Of a stretch of 64,000 nucleotides of DNA, positions 49,626 through 62,765 are shown piece by piece. Numbering within the stretch: position 1 is the stretch's first letter; each line of letters starts with the position of its first letter. Made by a program: the position numbers and the translations under genes. Location of the stretch: NCBI GenBank assembly GCA_029783825.1, contig JAREIK010010524.1, positions 1-64,000 of the forward strand. The letters are read 5' to 3'. The notes under the pieces are model-generated. The model was not told the DNA's origin, made no database searches, and saw only the letters and a program-made list of their open reading frames with translations. The stretch comes from Sapria himalayana (taxonomy: Eukaryota > Streptophyta > Magnoliopsida > Malpighiales > Rafflesiaceae).

Positions 49626-52498
49626 TTGACATATAGACATATCTGTCTATATGTTTATATGTTTATTTATATGTTTATATGTTTATCTGTCTATCTGTCT
49701 ATCTTTTATGTGCCTATGTGTCTATATGTATATTTATCTATATGTATTTGTCTATCTATTTATATCTATCATTATATTTATCTATCTATCTATCTATATG
49801 TATATATGTCGATCTATATCTATTTATTTATCTATCTGTCTATCTATAAATGTGTCTATCTATATATCTATCTACCTATCTGTCCGTCTATCTGACTATT
49901 TCTCTATATTTCTATCTATCTATCTATTTATTGTCTATCTATTTATCTATGTATCTATCTGTCTATCTATCTATTAATATATCTATCTGTCTATATATTT
50001 ATCTATCTATTTATCTAACTTACCATCTATATATCTATCTATCAATCTATAAATCTATTTATATATCTATCGATCTATCGGACTATCTGTCTATCTATAT
50101 ATCTATCTATCTTCTTTCTATCTATCTATCTGTCTATCTATCTATCTATCAATCTATCTATCTATCTATCTTCTATCTATTTATCAATCTATCTTTCTAT
50201 CTATCTATTTATCTAAATATCTATCTATGTTTCTTTCTGTCTATTTGTCTATCTCTCTATATGTCTGTCTATCTTTCTATTTATCTATTTGTCCATATGT
50301 TTTTCTCTCTGGCTGTTTGTCTATCTAAATGCCTTTCTGTCTATCTGTCTTTTGTCTATCTATTTTTTTGTGTCGATATGTGTGTTTATCTATTTGTTTC
50401 TTTATCTATCAATCAATCTATCTATCATTCTTTCTTTCTATTTTTCTATCTGTCTATTTATCTATCTATGTATCTATCTATAAATAGATCTATTTATCTA
50501 TAGATCTGACTATCTATCTATCTTTATATCTAACTTTTATCAATCTAAAAATCTATCTATTTGGTTTATCTGTTTTTTTGTTGATCTATTTATCTATCGA
50601 TCTATCTATCTGTCAATCTGTCTATATGACTATCTATCTTCTAACTATCAGTCTATCTATAATTTTTCAATCTATGTATCTATCTGTCTGTCTATCTGTC
50701 TATCTGTCTAAATTTCTATCTATGTATATATCTATCTCTCTATCTATGTGTATATCTCTCTATTTATATATATATATATCTATCTGTCTATCTATCTATC
50801 TATCAAACTATATGTCTATCTATCTACTTATCTATCTGTCTGTCTGTCTGTCTATATGTCTACCTATTTATCTCTCTACCTCTCTATCTATCATTCTATC
50901 TATCTATATGTCTATCTATCTTTCTGTCGATCTATCACAAGTATATATGTCTATCTATCAATTTGTCTATCTATCTATCTATATGTCTATATGTTTATTT
51001 GTCTATCTATCTATCTATATGTCTATTTGTCTATCTATCTATCTTTATAATTATCTATCTAACTATGTTTATCCTTTATATGCCTATCTATCTATCTATC
51101 TATGTATCAATCTGTCTATCTTTGTGTGTGTGTGTGTGTGTCTCTCTGCTTGTCTGTCTATGTGTCTATGTGTCTGTCTGTATGTCTATCTATTTGTGTG
51201 TCAATCTATTTATCTTTATGTCTGTTTATTTATCTACTTATCTATGTATCTAACTATATATTTTTCTAATTGTTTATCTATCTATTTGTCTATATATATT
51301 TCTGTCTTTATGTCTATCTATCTATCTATTTTTCTGGCTATATTTCTATCTATCAATATTTTTATCTATCTATTGTCTATCTATCTATCTATAGATTTAT
51401 CTATCTGTCTAATAATCAATCAATCTATTTGTCTATCTATCTATCTATTTGTCTGTCTATCTATCTATCTATCTATCTGTCTATCTATCTATCTATCTAT
51501 TTATTAGTTTATCTCTTTATCTATGTACTTGTCTATCTGTCTACCTACCTATTTGTCTATCTATCTATCTTTCTATCTGTCTATCTATCTATCTATTTCT
51601 TTATATATCCCTATATCTATCTGTATATTTGTCTATTTGTCTATTTGTCTAACTGTCTATCTCTCTAAATGTCTATCTATTTGTTTCTATCCTCTAACTA
51701 TGTATCTCTCTACCTATCCTTTTATATATCTATCTATCTATCTATCTACCTATTTGTCTATCAATCTTTCAATCAATCAATCAATCTATCTATCTATCTA
51801 ATTATCTATCCATCTATCTATCTATCTAATTATCTATCCGTCTATTTATCTATCTTTGTATCTATCAGTCTATATATCCTTCTATCTATCTGTTTATATA
51901 TTTGCTTATATGTATGTCTTTATATATGTCTATTAGTCAATCAATCTATCTTTCTATCTATCTTTCTATCTATCTTTCTTTCTATCTACCTGTCTATCTA
52001 TTTATCTGTCTTTCTATCTATCTGTCTATGTGTCTATTTTTATATTTATCTATCTATATGTTTATCTGTCTATCTATCTATCTGTCTATCTTTCTATCTA
52101 TATATATATGCCTATATACCTATCTAAATATTTGCTTAGTTACTTATTTGTCGATCTATCTATTTATCTATCTATGTATCTATAAATATATCTATATTTC
52201 TATCTATCTTTATACGTATATGTCTATATGTCTATCTGTCTAACTATTTATCTATCTATTAATCTGCCTATCTTTCTATTTATCTATCCGTTTATTTGTT
52301 TATCTCGCTATCAATCTATCTCTCTATCTATATCTATCTTTCAATCTATATATCTATCTATGTGTCTATCTATATATCTATCTATCTATTTGTATATCTG
52401 TCTATCTATCATTTTGTTCATTTGTCTCTCTATCTATCTCTCTACCTACCTATCTAACTATATGTCTAAAATCTATCTATCTATTTATCTATCCATTT
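49595..52498 (-). repeat. TATC-sense satellite, block VI
   Basis: This is the same repeat family in opposite orientation. Phrases known from the GATA-sense part are found here as complements: TTTATCCTTTATATGCC at about 51068 and TCTCTCTAAATGTCTATC with TCTATCCTCTAAC at about 51660-51700. A (TG)n stretch lies at 51123-51140. Open frames on the + strand (Tyr-Leu-Ser-Ile type) are artefacts of the repeat. Confidence 0.94.
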
Positions 52499-52559
52499 CA
52501 CTACAAAAAATTAAAAGAATAATGATCAAATGATCTAAAAATTTGTCTATATTTGATAT

Positions 52560-53345
52560 CCAAATCATGACCATTTAGTGACCAAAAAAGGGTACCAAAA
52601 AAAAATTTCCGACCAAATTTCTGATCAAAAACCAACCATAATTACCGACAAAATGTTTTAGGTTAGAAATAGGTTTGTAGAGTGGTTATACAATATATTA
52701 CCGACCATTTAAAGACCAAAAATATATTACCATTAAAATTGGTCGGTATAGTGGGTTTTCAAATTATTTATAACTTTGTACTTATCGACCATTTACTTAT
52801 CAATTATATAGGTCGGTAATTACTGAACAATTCACGATTAATTTAGAGATCCAAAGAGTGGTAATGGAAAAAAAATTCCGACCAAAATTCCGACTAACTT
52901 CTGACCATATTTTATCGACCAAATATATTTGGTCGGGAATATGGTCTGTAAATTAGGAGAGAATTAGCGAAAAACATTGCTGAAAGATTACCGACCATTT
53001 TATGACTAAAAATATATAACCATTAAAAATGGTCGACAAAGTAATTTTCCAATATATTTGTAATCTCCTAATTACCGACGAAACTTCCAATCGAATATGT
53101 AGGTTGGTATTTACTGACCATTTCATGACTAAATATCGACCATACCTACCGTCCAAATGTTTTTGGTCGAAAATTAGGCTATAAATTAGTTTGGAATTAG
53201 CGAATAGAAATTGTCGTTAAATTACCGACTATTTAACAACAAAAAATATATTACCATTAAAATTAGTCGGTAAAGTGGACTTCCAAATACTTATAACTTT
53301 GTTCTTACCAACCTTTTTCCGGCCATAATTTTGATCGGTAATACA
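52560..53345. repeat. Left subterminal repeats of CACTA-3
   Basis: Repeated units of the type TTACCGACCATTTAA, GACCAAAAATATATTACCAT and AAAATTGGTCGGTAAAGTGG occur every ~270 bp in larger blocks, in both orientations. They differ from the GCTAA-type units of CACTA-1 and -2, so element 3 is a different CACTA family. Confidence 0.88.
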
Positions 53346-54580
53346 TAGTTTTAATTTTTTGATTTAAAATTTATTTGCTAAGTCATTAACACCTACATTA
53401 ATTTGAAACTAGGTCAATTTTCGAAGTAGCGGTGACTACAAGCATAAATTAAATAAAATTTTGTTCTCTTCTTCTAAATCCATGTAAGTTTTTTTTTGTT
53501 CTTCTCAATCAAAATACATATACATATCTACGTCTCTCTAAATTATATATAGACAATCAGATTTTTGTTTTTTCTGTATATTCGGATTTTAGGTTTTTAT
53601 TTTTCTCCTCTGAATTTCTTAATTTTTGTTTCAATTTTATTTAACCTAACATGATTTTGACTTGACACAATTAATTAAACGATAATTTTTCTGTTTAATC
53701 TTTGTTCTTCTACTATTTATATTTTTAGGGTTTTATTAATTTTGATTTCAATTACAAAATGTTTGCATCTGAAAAATCTTAATATTAATGAATTATATTT
53801 ATATATCCATATGATATTATGTATAAAAAATTTTATATAATGTTAATATTAAATGTCTATAATAGTATATATAAACTTTTATACATATATATAATCATAT
53901 GACATTTTGTATAAATAGTTATGCTTTAAATATATAAATGTTTTAAATTTCAAATACACATTGATATATGTATATAAACATATAATGTTATAAATAAATA
54001 TTTATACATATATATTAATGTTTAAAAATATCTATACAATATTTACATTAAACTTTCTATTTATATAATTTTATATATAACAATTATGTAACATTAAATG
54101 ATTATACAATTTTATAAATATTTATATTACATATTATTTTTGATATAAATATAGAATATATATAATGTTTATATAAATGTGATATATATACTATATATTA
54201 TTTATAAAAGTGTTACATATTAATATAATAATATTTAAGTAACATTTATAAAAATATTTTATTCACAACTATTATATATACACACCTGTTTAATTATATA
54301 ATCATATGTGATTTTATATAAAAATATGTATAACTATATTTATAATAAAGTAAACTTTTTTTATAACTATATTTATAACTATATTAATAACATTACATAA
54401 CTAATTTTTAAGTATATATTAATGTATAACTATATGTATAATTCTATAAAACTATATTTCTAAAAAATATATACTATATGTATACTAATATATAACTATA
54501 TATAATTATATTTTACTAAATGTATAACTATATAAATGTTACATAAAATTATATCTTTAACTACATACATATTTATAACT
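53346..54580. other. AT-rich leader of CACTA-3
   Basis: Extremely AT-rich sequence (TATATAA, AACTATATGTATAA and similar) between subterminal repeats and the 556-bp tandem repeat. No reading frame is supported. It probably contains promoter and 5' leader or intron sequence of the element, but no specific signal can be assigned. Confidence 0.6.
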
Positions 54581-55218
54581 ATATGTGTATAACTATATAT
54601 AAATATTTGTATACCTATGTAACACTCTATTTAATTAAATATAACTATATTTGTAACTATATATATATATATATATGTATTCATATAATTAAATTAAAAT
54701 ATTTGTTTATAACATTCTATATATTTATGTATAACTACTTTTAACTAAATGTATGAATATATCTATATATAATTATATGTTTAATTATATATACCTATTT
54801 ATAACAATATATATTATATGTAAAATAATATATAACTATAAATAATTGTATCTTACTATATGCATAACTATAAAATTTTTATGCTTAAATTATATTTAAA
54901 TATTAAATTTACAGCTTATATTTAATATATATTTCTATATAGTAGTATATAAAAAAGTATTTTACTATATCTATACCTATACATTACTATATGTATAAAT
55001 ATATAAAATTAAATGAACAAATATATAAACCTACATGTATAAATATATGTTTAACTATATGTGTAACTATATGTTTAACCACATGTAACTATATTTATAA
55101 TTACATGTATAACAACACACAACATTATGTTAAACTAAATGTGTATAACTATATATAAATATTTGTATAACAAAATAAATGTCTATATAATTATATATAA
55201 CTATATTTGTAACTATAT

Positions 55219-55251
<33 letters not shown>

Positions 55252-55760
55252 CATATATTTGTATAATTAAATCAAAATATTTGTTTATAATGTTGTATAT
55301 ATTTATGTATAACTACTTATAACTACTTGTATGATATATCTATATATAACTATATGTTTAATTATATATAACTATTTATACCTATATATATTATATGTAA
55401 AATAATACATAATAATAAATAATTGTATCTTACTATATTTATAACTTCAAATGTTTTATGCATAATTATATTTAAATATTAAATTTATAGCTTATATTTA
55501 TTATATATTTGTATATAGTAGTATATAAAAAAGTATTTTACTATATCTATATATATATATATTACTATATGTATAAATATATAAAATTAGATGAACAAAT
55601 ATATAAACCTACATGTATAAATATATGTTTAACTATATGTGTAACTATATTTATAATTACATGTATAACAACATACAACTTTATTTTAAACTATATGTGT
55701 ATACCTATATATAAATATTTGTATATCTAAATAAATGTCTATATAATTATATATAACTAT
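54581..55760 (+). repeat. 556-bp tandem repeat, two full copies plus a partial third
   Basis: ATGTGTATAACTATATATAAA starts the unit at about 54581 and 55137, and the related ATGTGTATACCTATATATAAA at about 55693. Both steps are 556 bp. Inside, ATAACTATATTTGTAACTAT is at 54641 and 55197, and phrases with GTATATAAAAAAGTATTTTAC and GATGAACAAATATATAAACC also repeat. Copy 2 has a (CA)n run at about 55229-55252 where copy 1 has (TA)n. This is a recent local duplication just upstream of the transposase start. Confidence 0.9.
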
Positions 55761-55809
55761 AATTAGAGACAATCACGTTTGTAAAATAAAATAATTTTTT
55801 TAACTAGTT

Positions 55810-58800
55810 ATGGAAGCCGATCCTGAATGGATGTACAAGGGTCGAATAGTGTATAGAATGTTCTCTAATGAATGGGGGGATAAAGTTGGTGAATTTGTTA
55901 TCTTTTCTCTGAGACATCCTGAGTGTGTGAATGGTGGTAGAGATATAAGACATCCTTGCACTTTAGTTAAATGTCAAAATAAAATAAATTTGAATGTTGA
56001 GACTACGAAGTTGAATTTGTATAGAAATCATTTTATGGTGGATTACTATGGTTGGATATACCATGGTAAAAAGCAAGTCCATCAAAAATGTTCAAGTTCA
56101 ATACGGGTGTCAGTAAGTGAAACTGATCAGATGGTCTCGGATAATATTAATCACACTAAATACCATAAAATAGTTTTTTATGATGTGGGTTCTAAATTCA
56201 ACCTGAATGAGGAACCCAATGTCAAGGCAAGGAATTTATATGACATGATTTGAGCTGGAGAAAATCTGTATATGAAAGAAATTCTAAGCATACTCAACTT
56301 TCTGTAGCCATGAGGATGTTAGAAATAAAGTGTAGATAGAGGTGTTCACAGGCATGGTTTGATGATATGTCTAATTTCATTCAAGAATTGTTGCCACAAG
56401 ATAATCTTATGCCAATGGATTTCTATAGCACGAAGAAGTTAGTTAGAGGATTGGGATAACCCATACAGGTCATTCAATGCTATCTGAACATATGTATGTT
56501 ATACTGATGTGATGACATTGACCTTAATAGTTGTAAAGTATGTGTGCGTGCTCGGTACAAGCAAATAGTTAGGAGTTATGGAAATAGATTGTATATACGT
56601 TAGTTGAAGGTGTCGTATAAGAAGATGCACTATTTTCTAATAACACATAGGTTGTATAGATTGTATGCATCAACCACAACAGCTAATGAAATGAGGTGGC
56701 ATTCAGAGCATCATATGGAGGACGGTAAGATTTGTCACCCTTTTGATGCCCCTTCTTGGAAACATTTTAATGGGTGTTTTTTTGATTTTTCTTTTGAAGT
56801 TCAAAATGTAAGGCTAGGTTTATTTGCTAAAAGTTTTCAGCCATTTGTTCAATCTGGACAGTAATATTCTGTGTAGCCTGTGGTGGTGATGCCGTATAAT
56901 TTTTCTCTCGACTTATGTATGAAGGAGGAATTTATGTTTTTGACTCTGTTAGTATCTGGACCAACAAATCCAAAGGGGAAGATAGATGTATTCTTGAAAC
57001 CATTGATAGCGGAGTTGAACAGTCTTTAGGGTGTTGGGGTTCAAACTTATGAAACTTCCAAACTGTAAAATTTTTAGATGCGCACTCCCCTCATGTGGGC
57101 GATAAATGACTTTCCAGCATATTTTATGATGTCTGGATGGAGTAAAACTAGCATATTGGCATGTCCACATTGTATGGAAGATTCTGATGCTTTTAGATTA
57201 ATTAAGAGAGGAAAACAGTCGTGGTTGATAAGCATCGAAAGTTTTTGCTCATTAATCATTTGTATCGAAGTAACACAAAAGACATCATTAAGAATAGAAA
57301 TGTTACTAAACAATTCCTGAGGGTTAGATATGGGGATGAAATTCTATAGGAATTGAATAATAGAGGCTTGAAAAGTTGATAGATGTTGATGTTGAGATTG
57401 TGAATGTAGCTATATCTAAGACTTGTGGGTGGAATAAGAGAAGTAATTTCTAGGATTTGCCCTATTCCCTTGAACACTTGCTTAGGCACAATCTTGATGT
57501 TATGCATATCGAAAAGAATGTGTTTAAAATTATTTTCAATACAATGTTTAACATTCTAGGGAAAACTAATGACACTTACAAGTCAAGAGATGAGTTGAAT
57601 AAATATTATCGTCGTCCTCAATTTGCAAAAAATCTTGTGACCAATAAATACCATGATGTACCATTTGTTCTAAATAAATCATAGAAGAAGTTTGTGTTCT
57701 AGTGGGTAAAAAAATTTAGATTTCTAGATGGATATGCTTCTAATCTAGAGGGATGTGTGGATGCAAAAAAACTTAAGATGTTAGGCATGAAGAGTCATGA
57801 TTGTCATGTATTCATGCAAATGTTGTTAATAATTGCTATTCGAGAATTCCTATCTAATAGAATATGGGAGCCGATAACCGAGATTTCTTTATTCTTCAAG
57901 CAACTACCTTCTTCTTCATTAACCGATGAGGAGCTGAGGAATATTGATGAACAAATTTCTATTATCTAATGCAATCTTGAAAAAAATGTTTCCTCCTAGT
58001 TTTTTTTGACTCAATGGAATATGTTCTAGTGCACTTGGTTTACGAAGCTAGGATTGCTGGTTCTGTCCATTATCATTGGATGTATCCTCCAAAAAGGTAA
58101 TATTAATTCACTAAACCTATTCTTTTCCTATATATTTATTTATATATACACATAAATGACTTGTAATTTTCACTAATCTTTTTATAGATACTTGAGGAAA
58201 ATAAAGCATATAATAATGAATAAGGCTCAGGTTGAATGTTCTATTTCAATAGGTTATATTATGGATGACGTTGTAAAATTTGCATCATTTTATTTCAAAG
58301 AAGAAGATCCAACTCTTCCACTTAAGGAAAAGTGAAATGAGGTTTATCTTTATGACAATGTGGATAATGATATGTTTGAAATTTTCAAGCTTCTAGGTAA
58401 AGAAATTAGTACTGAAGGGAAAAGGTATGTAGCAGACTATGAATCTACTAGAGCTCATCTATATGTCCTAATTAATTGCCCAAAGGTTCAACTATTCATT
58501 GAGTAAGTATTTCCTAAGAGTCAAATGAGATCTATTCAGCATGATAATTTACTATTTCCTAGCAATGTATCAATTATTTCGAATTTCTTTTTTTTACTGA
58601 TTTTTTTACAGATAAACATAAAGAGTTTCCAAAAATGAATGACAAAACTATCGATGCCATGATGGAGCAAGAATTTCCATCTTTTTTTGAAAAATATGTA
58701 AGTTTACTTTTAATGAAAATCACAAAATAATTGTATTGTTCTAATAAAAATTTAAAATTGTAATCTAAACAATCCACTTAATTTTGATTACACGTTATAA

Positions 58801-59545
58801 TCATGCAAATAAAATTTTCAATCATTATCTTTGAAGTATAGCATGAGGCTCCCTAAGAAAGGTTAGAATGTACAATGGTTACTGTGTGAATAGTTTTAAA
58901 TTTCCCACTAAATCATATGATAGTTACCGGGCAACAGATAATATGGGGGTATGCATTTAAGGATCCGTATACAATGAAATAGAATATGACTATTATGGGA
59001 CTCTGGTCTAAGTGATTGAGTTAGAATTTGAAGCCCTCCCAATTAAAAAAACTATGTTATTCAAATGTGAATGGTTCGACCCAACACCACTTGTTGGTAT
59101 TGTTGTCCATCCTCGATATAAACTTTTCAATGTGCACCATAAAAAATGATTCAACAAGTATGAACCTTTTGTCTTAGCAGTACAAGCATCACATGTTTAT
59201 TTTTGTGAATATCTGGGTCAGACTGGTCCCAGAAAGGATTAAAAAGCTATGTGAAAGATCAAATCATGGGCTCAAATTGACACCCATGCATCACCAAGAA
59301 CTAATTACATAGAACCAACTTTAAAAAATGATGACAATGATGTTAAAATCGAAGCTGTGGTGGAGGACGAAGATGTCATTTTAGTCGCATCTTCTAAGAT
59401 GTATACAAGTGGGAATGTAGATGTTGATGAAAATTTAATTGATCATGAGGAAGAAATGAGTGATGAAGAGGAGTTTGAAAATGATGTTACTACATCTGAA
59501 GAAGAATTCGAACCAGATTTAGATGATTTTGATGAGAATGAGTAG
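55810..59545 (+). pseudogene. CACTA TNP2-type transposase, decayed
   Basis: The first frame, from ATG 55810, has MYKGRIVYRMFSNEWGDKV, HPECVNGGRDIRHPC, VKCQNKINLN and DYYGWIYHGKK, the Transpos_assoc domain. The TNP2 core follows in broken frames: YRLYASTTTANEMRWHSEHH and CHPFDAPSWKHFN (56604-56864), ISGPTNPKGKIDVFLKPLI-like text, MWAINDFPAYFMMSGWS and ACPHC (57078-57200) and LLRHNLDVMHIEKNVF (57470-57530). A DUF4218-like part follows with GMKSHDCHVFMQ (57790) and RIAGSVHYHWMYPPKR. An intron with GT...AG ends fits 58097-58187, restoring PPKRYLRKIK. A DUF4216-like part has LFKCEWFDPTPLVG (59060) and NKYEPFVLAVQASHVYF. An acidic tail ends at TAG 59543. Many in-frame stops make it dead. Confidence 0.9.
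58097..58187 (+). other. Probable intron in TNP2 pseudogene
   Basis: GTAATATT at the left and TTTTTATAG at the right bound 91 bases of AT-rich sequence. Their removal joins the codons for MYPPKR and YLRKIKH in frame, a conserved stretch in this transposase family. Confidence 0.8.
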
Positions 59546-59615
59546 AGAGTTTTATGTTATTTTAAACATTAATCATTTTTGTTTATTTTCATTACCTTAT
59601 GTTTTTTTTACAGAT

Positions 59616-61180
59616 ATGGCACGTGGATGAGGTAGAGGTGGCATGTTGTAAGGTCGTACCAGTTATGTATAGGCAGCATGACCTCTGATATGCTTGAAAC
59701 TAGTAGTGGGTAATGGGTGGATGAGATGCCACAACAGAAAGAAAATGTTATGAATGTACCACAGTAGCAGCATCAGCTGACTGATCCACATAATGGTTCT
59801 GAGATTTTGATGAATGATCTAGAGACATCGAAGGGAGAGGAGGGAAAGGAGGGAAAGGATGGAGATGTTGGAGAGTCTTCCTCAAAGCACCCTACTAATG
59901 AGACTCATTATATTACTCAGTTTGATCCGACAATTGATAATCCATAAGATATAAAACTTAACAAATAATTTATTAATTTATTATTTTATTTCTTACTTCC
60001 TAATAAATTTTTTGTTACAGAATGAAGTTAGAGCTATCTAGTTCCATTTCTAGGGTTTTGAGGAGAATTTTCAGGAATTCTTTAAACCTAATAGAAATAA
60101 TTGGAAGTCACTCACACATAGAGACTAATTGATAATTTGGAGAGAAATTAAGGTAAATATTAATACCTAAAAATTTGTAACCTTTTATTTATTCTTTTAT
60201 TCACGGATTAAAATTTTTTTATTTTTAATTGCGGAAATTTTATAGGTGGACACAACCAAAGGAGGCAGTCAAAAGTGTGTTCTAAAAATACGCTACCTGT
60301 AGGTATAAAGATACCGTGTATGAGATCAAAGATAAAGGGTTGAAAAAGAAATAAAAAGATTTGAGTGTGTCAGATCATGTTTTCAAGGAGTGGCGAAGTA
60401 GATAAAAAGATCCGGAGTATAGGAAGTGGTGTGATAAATACAGCATCAATAGTTGCTCAGAGTAGGCTGGGAAGCATAGTCGCATGTCTACACACACTTG
60501 TGGATCTCGTTCTATGCGTGAGCATGAATGAGCATTGGTTATTTCTAATTTATACTTTTTATGTTTATTAGTTTGTGAAATGTGTTCAATTATGCCTAAA
60601 TTTTATTTCTCATTAGGATTTTTATGTCAATAAAATTAACATATGTATTGTGTGTAATTATAGACACTCAAAGAGGGTAAGAAGCCCAGTACTCCTCACT
60701 TATTCAAATACATACACATGAAGGCTCATGAAGATGAGACTTTCGTTGATAATAGATCTCATGCAGCAAAGGTAAGTTTCATTAATAAAATTAACTCTTC
60801 TTTTATTTTGTTTGAATATAAATTAAAATACTTTTCATACATTTTTATTAGGCGAGATATGAGAAAATATTAGCTACTGTGACTAAAGCATATTCTTAGT
60901 CTACTTCAAGTTCATGTGGTGGTGCAACAGGTAGTTCTCATTCATTAGCTCCACCATTTGATATGAATCAGATTTGGTATACGGCTGTTGCTGGTAGGGA
61001 GAAGATTCCCATCTATGGCGTCAGTTCATCGACATCATCATTATACTTGCATAGACGACCAGATTATGAAGCTGAATTTTTATAACCAATTTCGAATTTG
61101 TTCTCGATGATGGAGGAATTTCAGGACATGACGCAAAATGCAATACAGTATTAGTTGGCCGATACCGAGTGATGCATGAT
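59616..61180 (+). pseudogene. CACTA TNPA / Transposase_24-like gene, decayed
   Basis: A candidate start is ATG 59616 (MARG, then a stop within a Gly/Arg-rich stretch). Later pieces match the plant Ptta/En/Spm Transposase_24 pattern: SRMSTHTCGSRSMREHE (about 60480-60530), GKKPSTPHLFKYIHMKAHED and ETFVDNRSHAAKARYEKI (60670-60870), with probable introns between exon-like pieces (for example GTAAGTTTCATT near 60772 and TTTTTATTAG near 60852). The last pieces contain MMEEFQDMTQNAIQY. In the live En/Spm system the TNPA product binds subterminal repeats. Numerous stops show decay. The 3' part is missing or ends just before the satellite. Confidence 0.75.
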
Positions 61181-61210
61181 TGACTATGAGGATAATAGGG
61201 ATTAGATGTG

Positions 61211-62734
61211 TATGACTATCTATCATTTATATTTATCTATCTTGCTATCTATATGAATATCTGGGTATCTATCTATCTTTTTATTTATATGTCTATCAAT
61301 CAATCTATCTGTCTTTCTGTCTATTTGTCTATCTATTTTTCTATCTATCTGTCTTAATTCCTTTCTACTTTTCTGTAAATCTATCTATAAGACTATATGT
61401 TTATGTGTATATCAGTCAATCTATCAATATGTATAATTATCTATCAACATAGCTTTCTATCTATCTATATCTCTATATGTCTATTTGTCTATCTATCTAT
61501 CTGTATATCTGTCTATCTATATATATGTCTATATGTATATCTGTTTGTCTATTTACCCATCTATATATCTTTCTATTTTACTATCTATATATATATATAT
61601 CTATCTATCTGTCTATCTGTCTATTTGTCTATCTATCTATACGTTTATCTATATAATTATATATATATTGTCTGTCTAACTATCTATTTGTATATTTTTC
61701 TATATGTCTAGCTATCCATCTATCTATTCATGTGTCTTTCTGTCTATTTGTCTATATGTTTATCTATCCATCTGTCTATCTATAAATATGTCTATATGTC
61801 TATTTGTATAACTAACTATCTATATGTCTATCTATCTTTTTGTCTATCCGTCTATCTGTCTATCTATTATTCTATCTATCTGTCTATCTATCTATCTGTT
61901 AATCTGTCTATCATTTATATTTATATATCTATCTAGCCGTCAAAATGACTATCTAGGTATATGTCTATCTTTTTATCTATCTATCTATCTATTTATCTGT
62001 CTATTTTTCTATCTATTTTCTGTCAATCTGTCTAACTTTAGATTTATATATCTATTAGACTATCTATCTATCTGTCTATTAGTGAAATTATCTATTTATC
62101 TATCTATCTATCTCCCTAACTATCTATCTATATGTCTATCTGTCTATCTGCTTATCTACATATTTTCTAATCTCTATATTTGTCTATCTATTTAGCTATT
62201 TATCCATAAATATGTCTATATGTCAATTTGTCTAACTATCTATCTATCTATCTAACTGTCTATCAGTATATATTTCTTTTTATCTATCTATCTAGCAATC
62301 GATCTGACTATCTAGGTATCTATCTATCTTTCTATCTATCTATCTGTCAATCTATCTATTTGCCTATCTGCCTATCTATCTGTCTATCTATATATATGTA
62401 TATCTATCTATCTATCTATATGCCTATACATCTATTTTTCTCTCTGTTAATCTATCTATCTTTATATGTGTCTATGTGCATATGTGTCTATCTATCTATC
62501 TATTTATCTATTTGTCTACCTATATATCTGTTTATCTATCTTCTTTCTATTTTATCTAACTAACTAACTAACTATCTATCTATCTATTTATCTATCTATC
62601 TATATATTTGCCTATTTGACTATCTATCTGTCTGTCTATTTATCAATCTATCAAATTGTTTATCATTCTATCTATTTATCTATATGTCTGTCTCTCTTTC
62701 TATTTGTCTATCTATGTTTATATCTGTCTATTTG

Positions 62735-62765
<31 letters not shown>

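Larger units (their letters stand above)
52499..61210 (+). mobile_element. CACTA (En/Spm) element 3, 5' end intact, 3' end truncated
   Basis: The element begins with CACTACAAAAAATTAAAAG at 52499, a good CACTA terminus, directly after TATC satellite. Subterminal repeats follow, then a long AT-rich leader, a TNP2-type transposase gene (55810-59545) and a TNPA/Transposase_24-type gene (59616-~61180), both on the + strand. That is the usual gene order of plant CACTA elements. At ~61211 satellite resumes without right subterminal repeats or a terminal inverted repeat, so the right end has been lost. Both genes have many stop codons, so the element is non-functional. Confidence 0.9.

Noticed and set aside
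49600..52530. Plus-strand Tyr/Leu/Ser/Ile-rich frames that look like multi-pass membrane proteins
   Set aside because: They are the same artefact on the other strand after the orientation switch.
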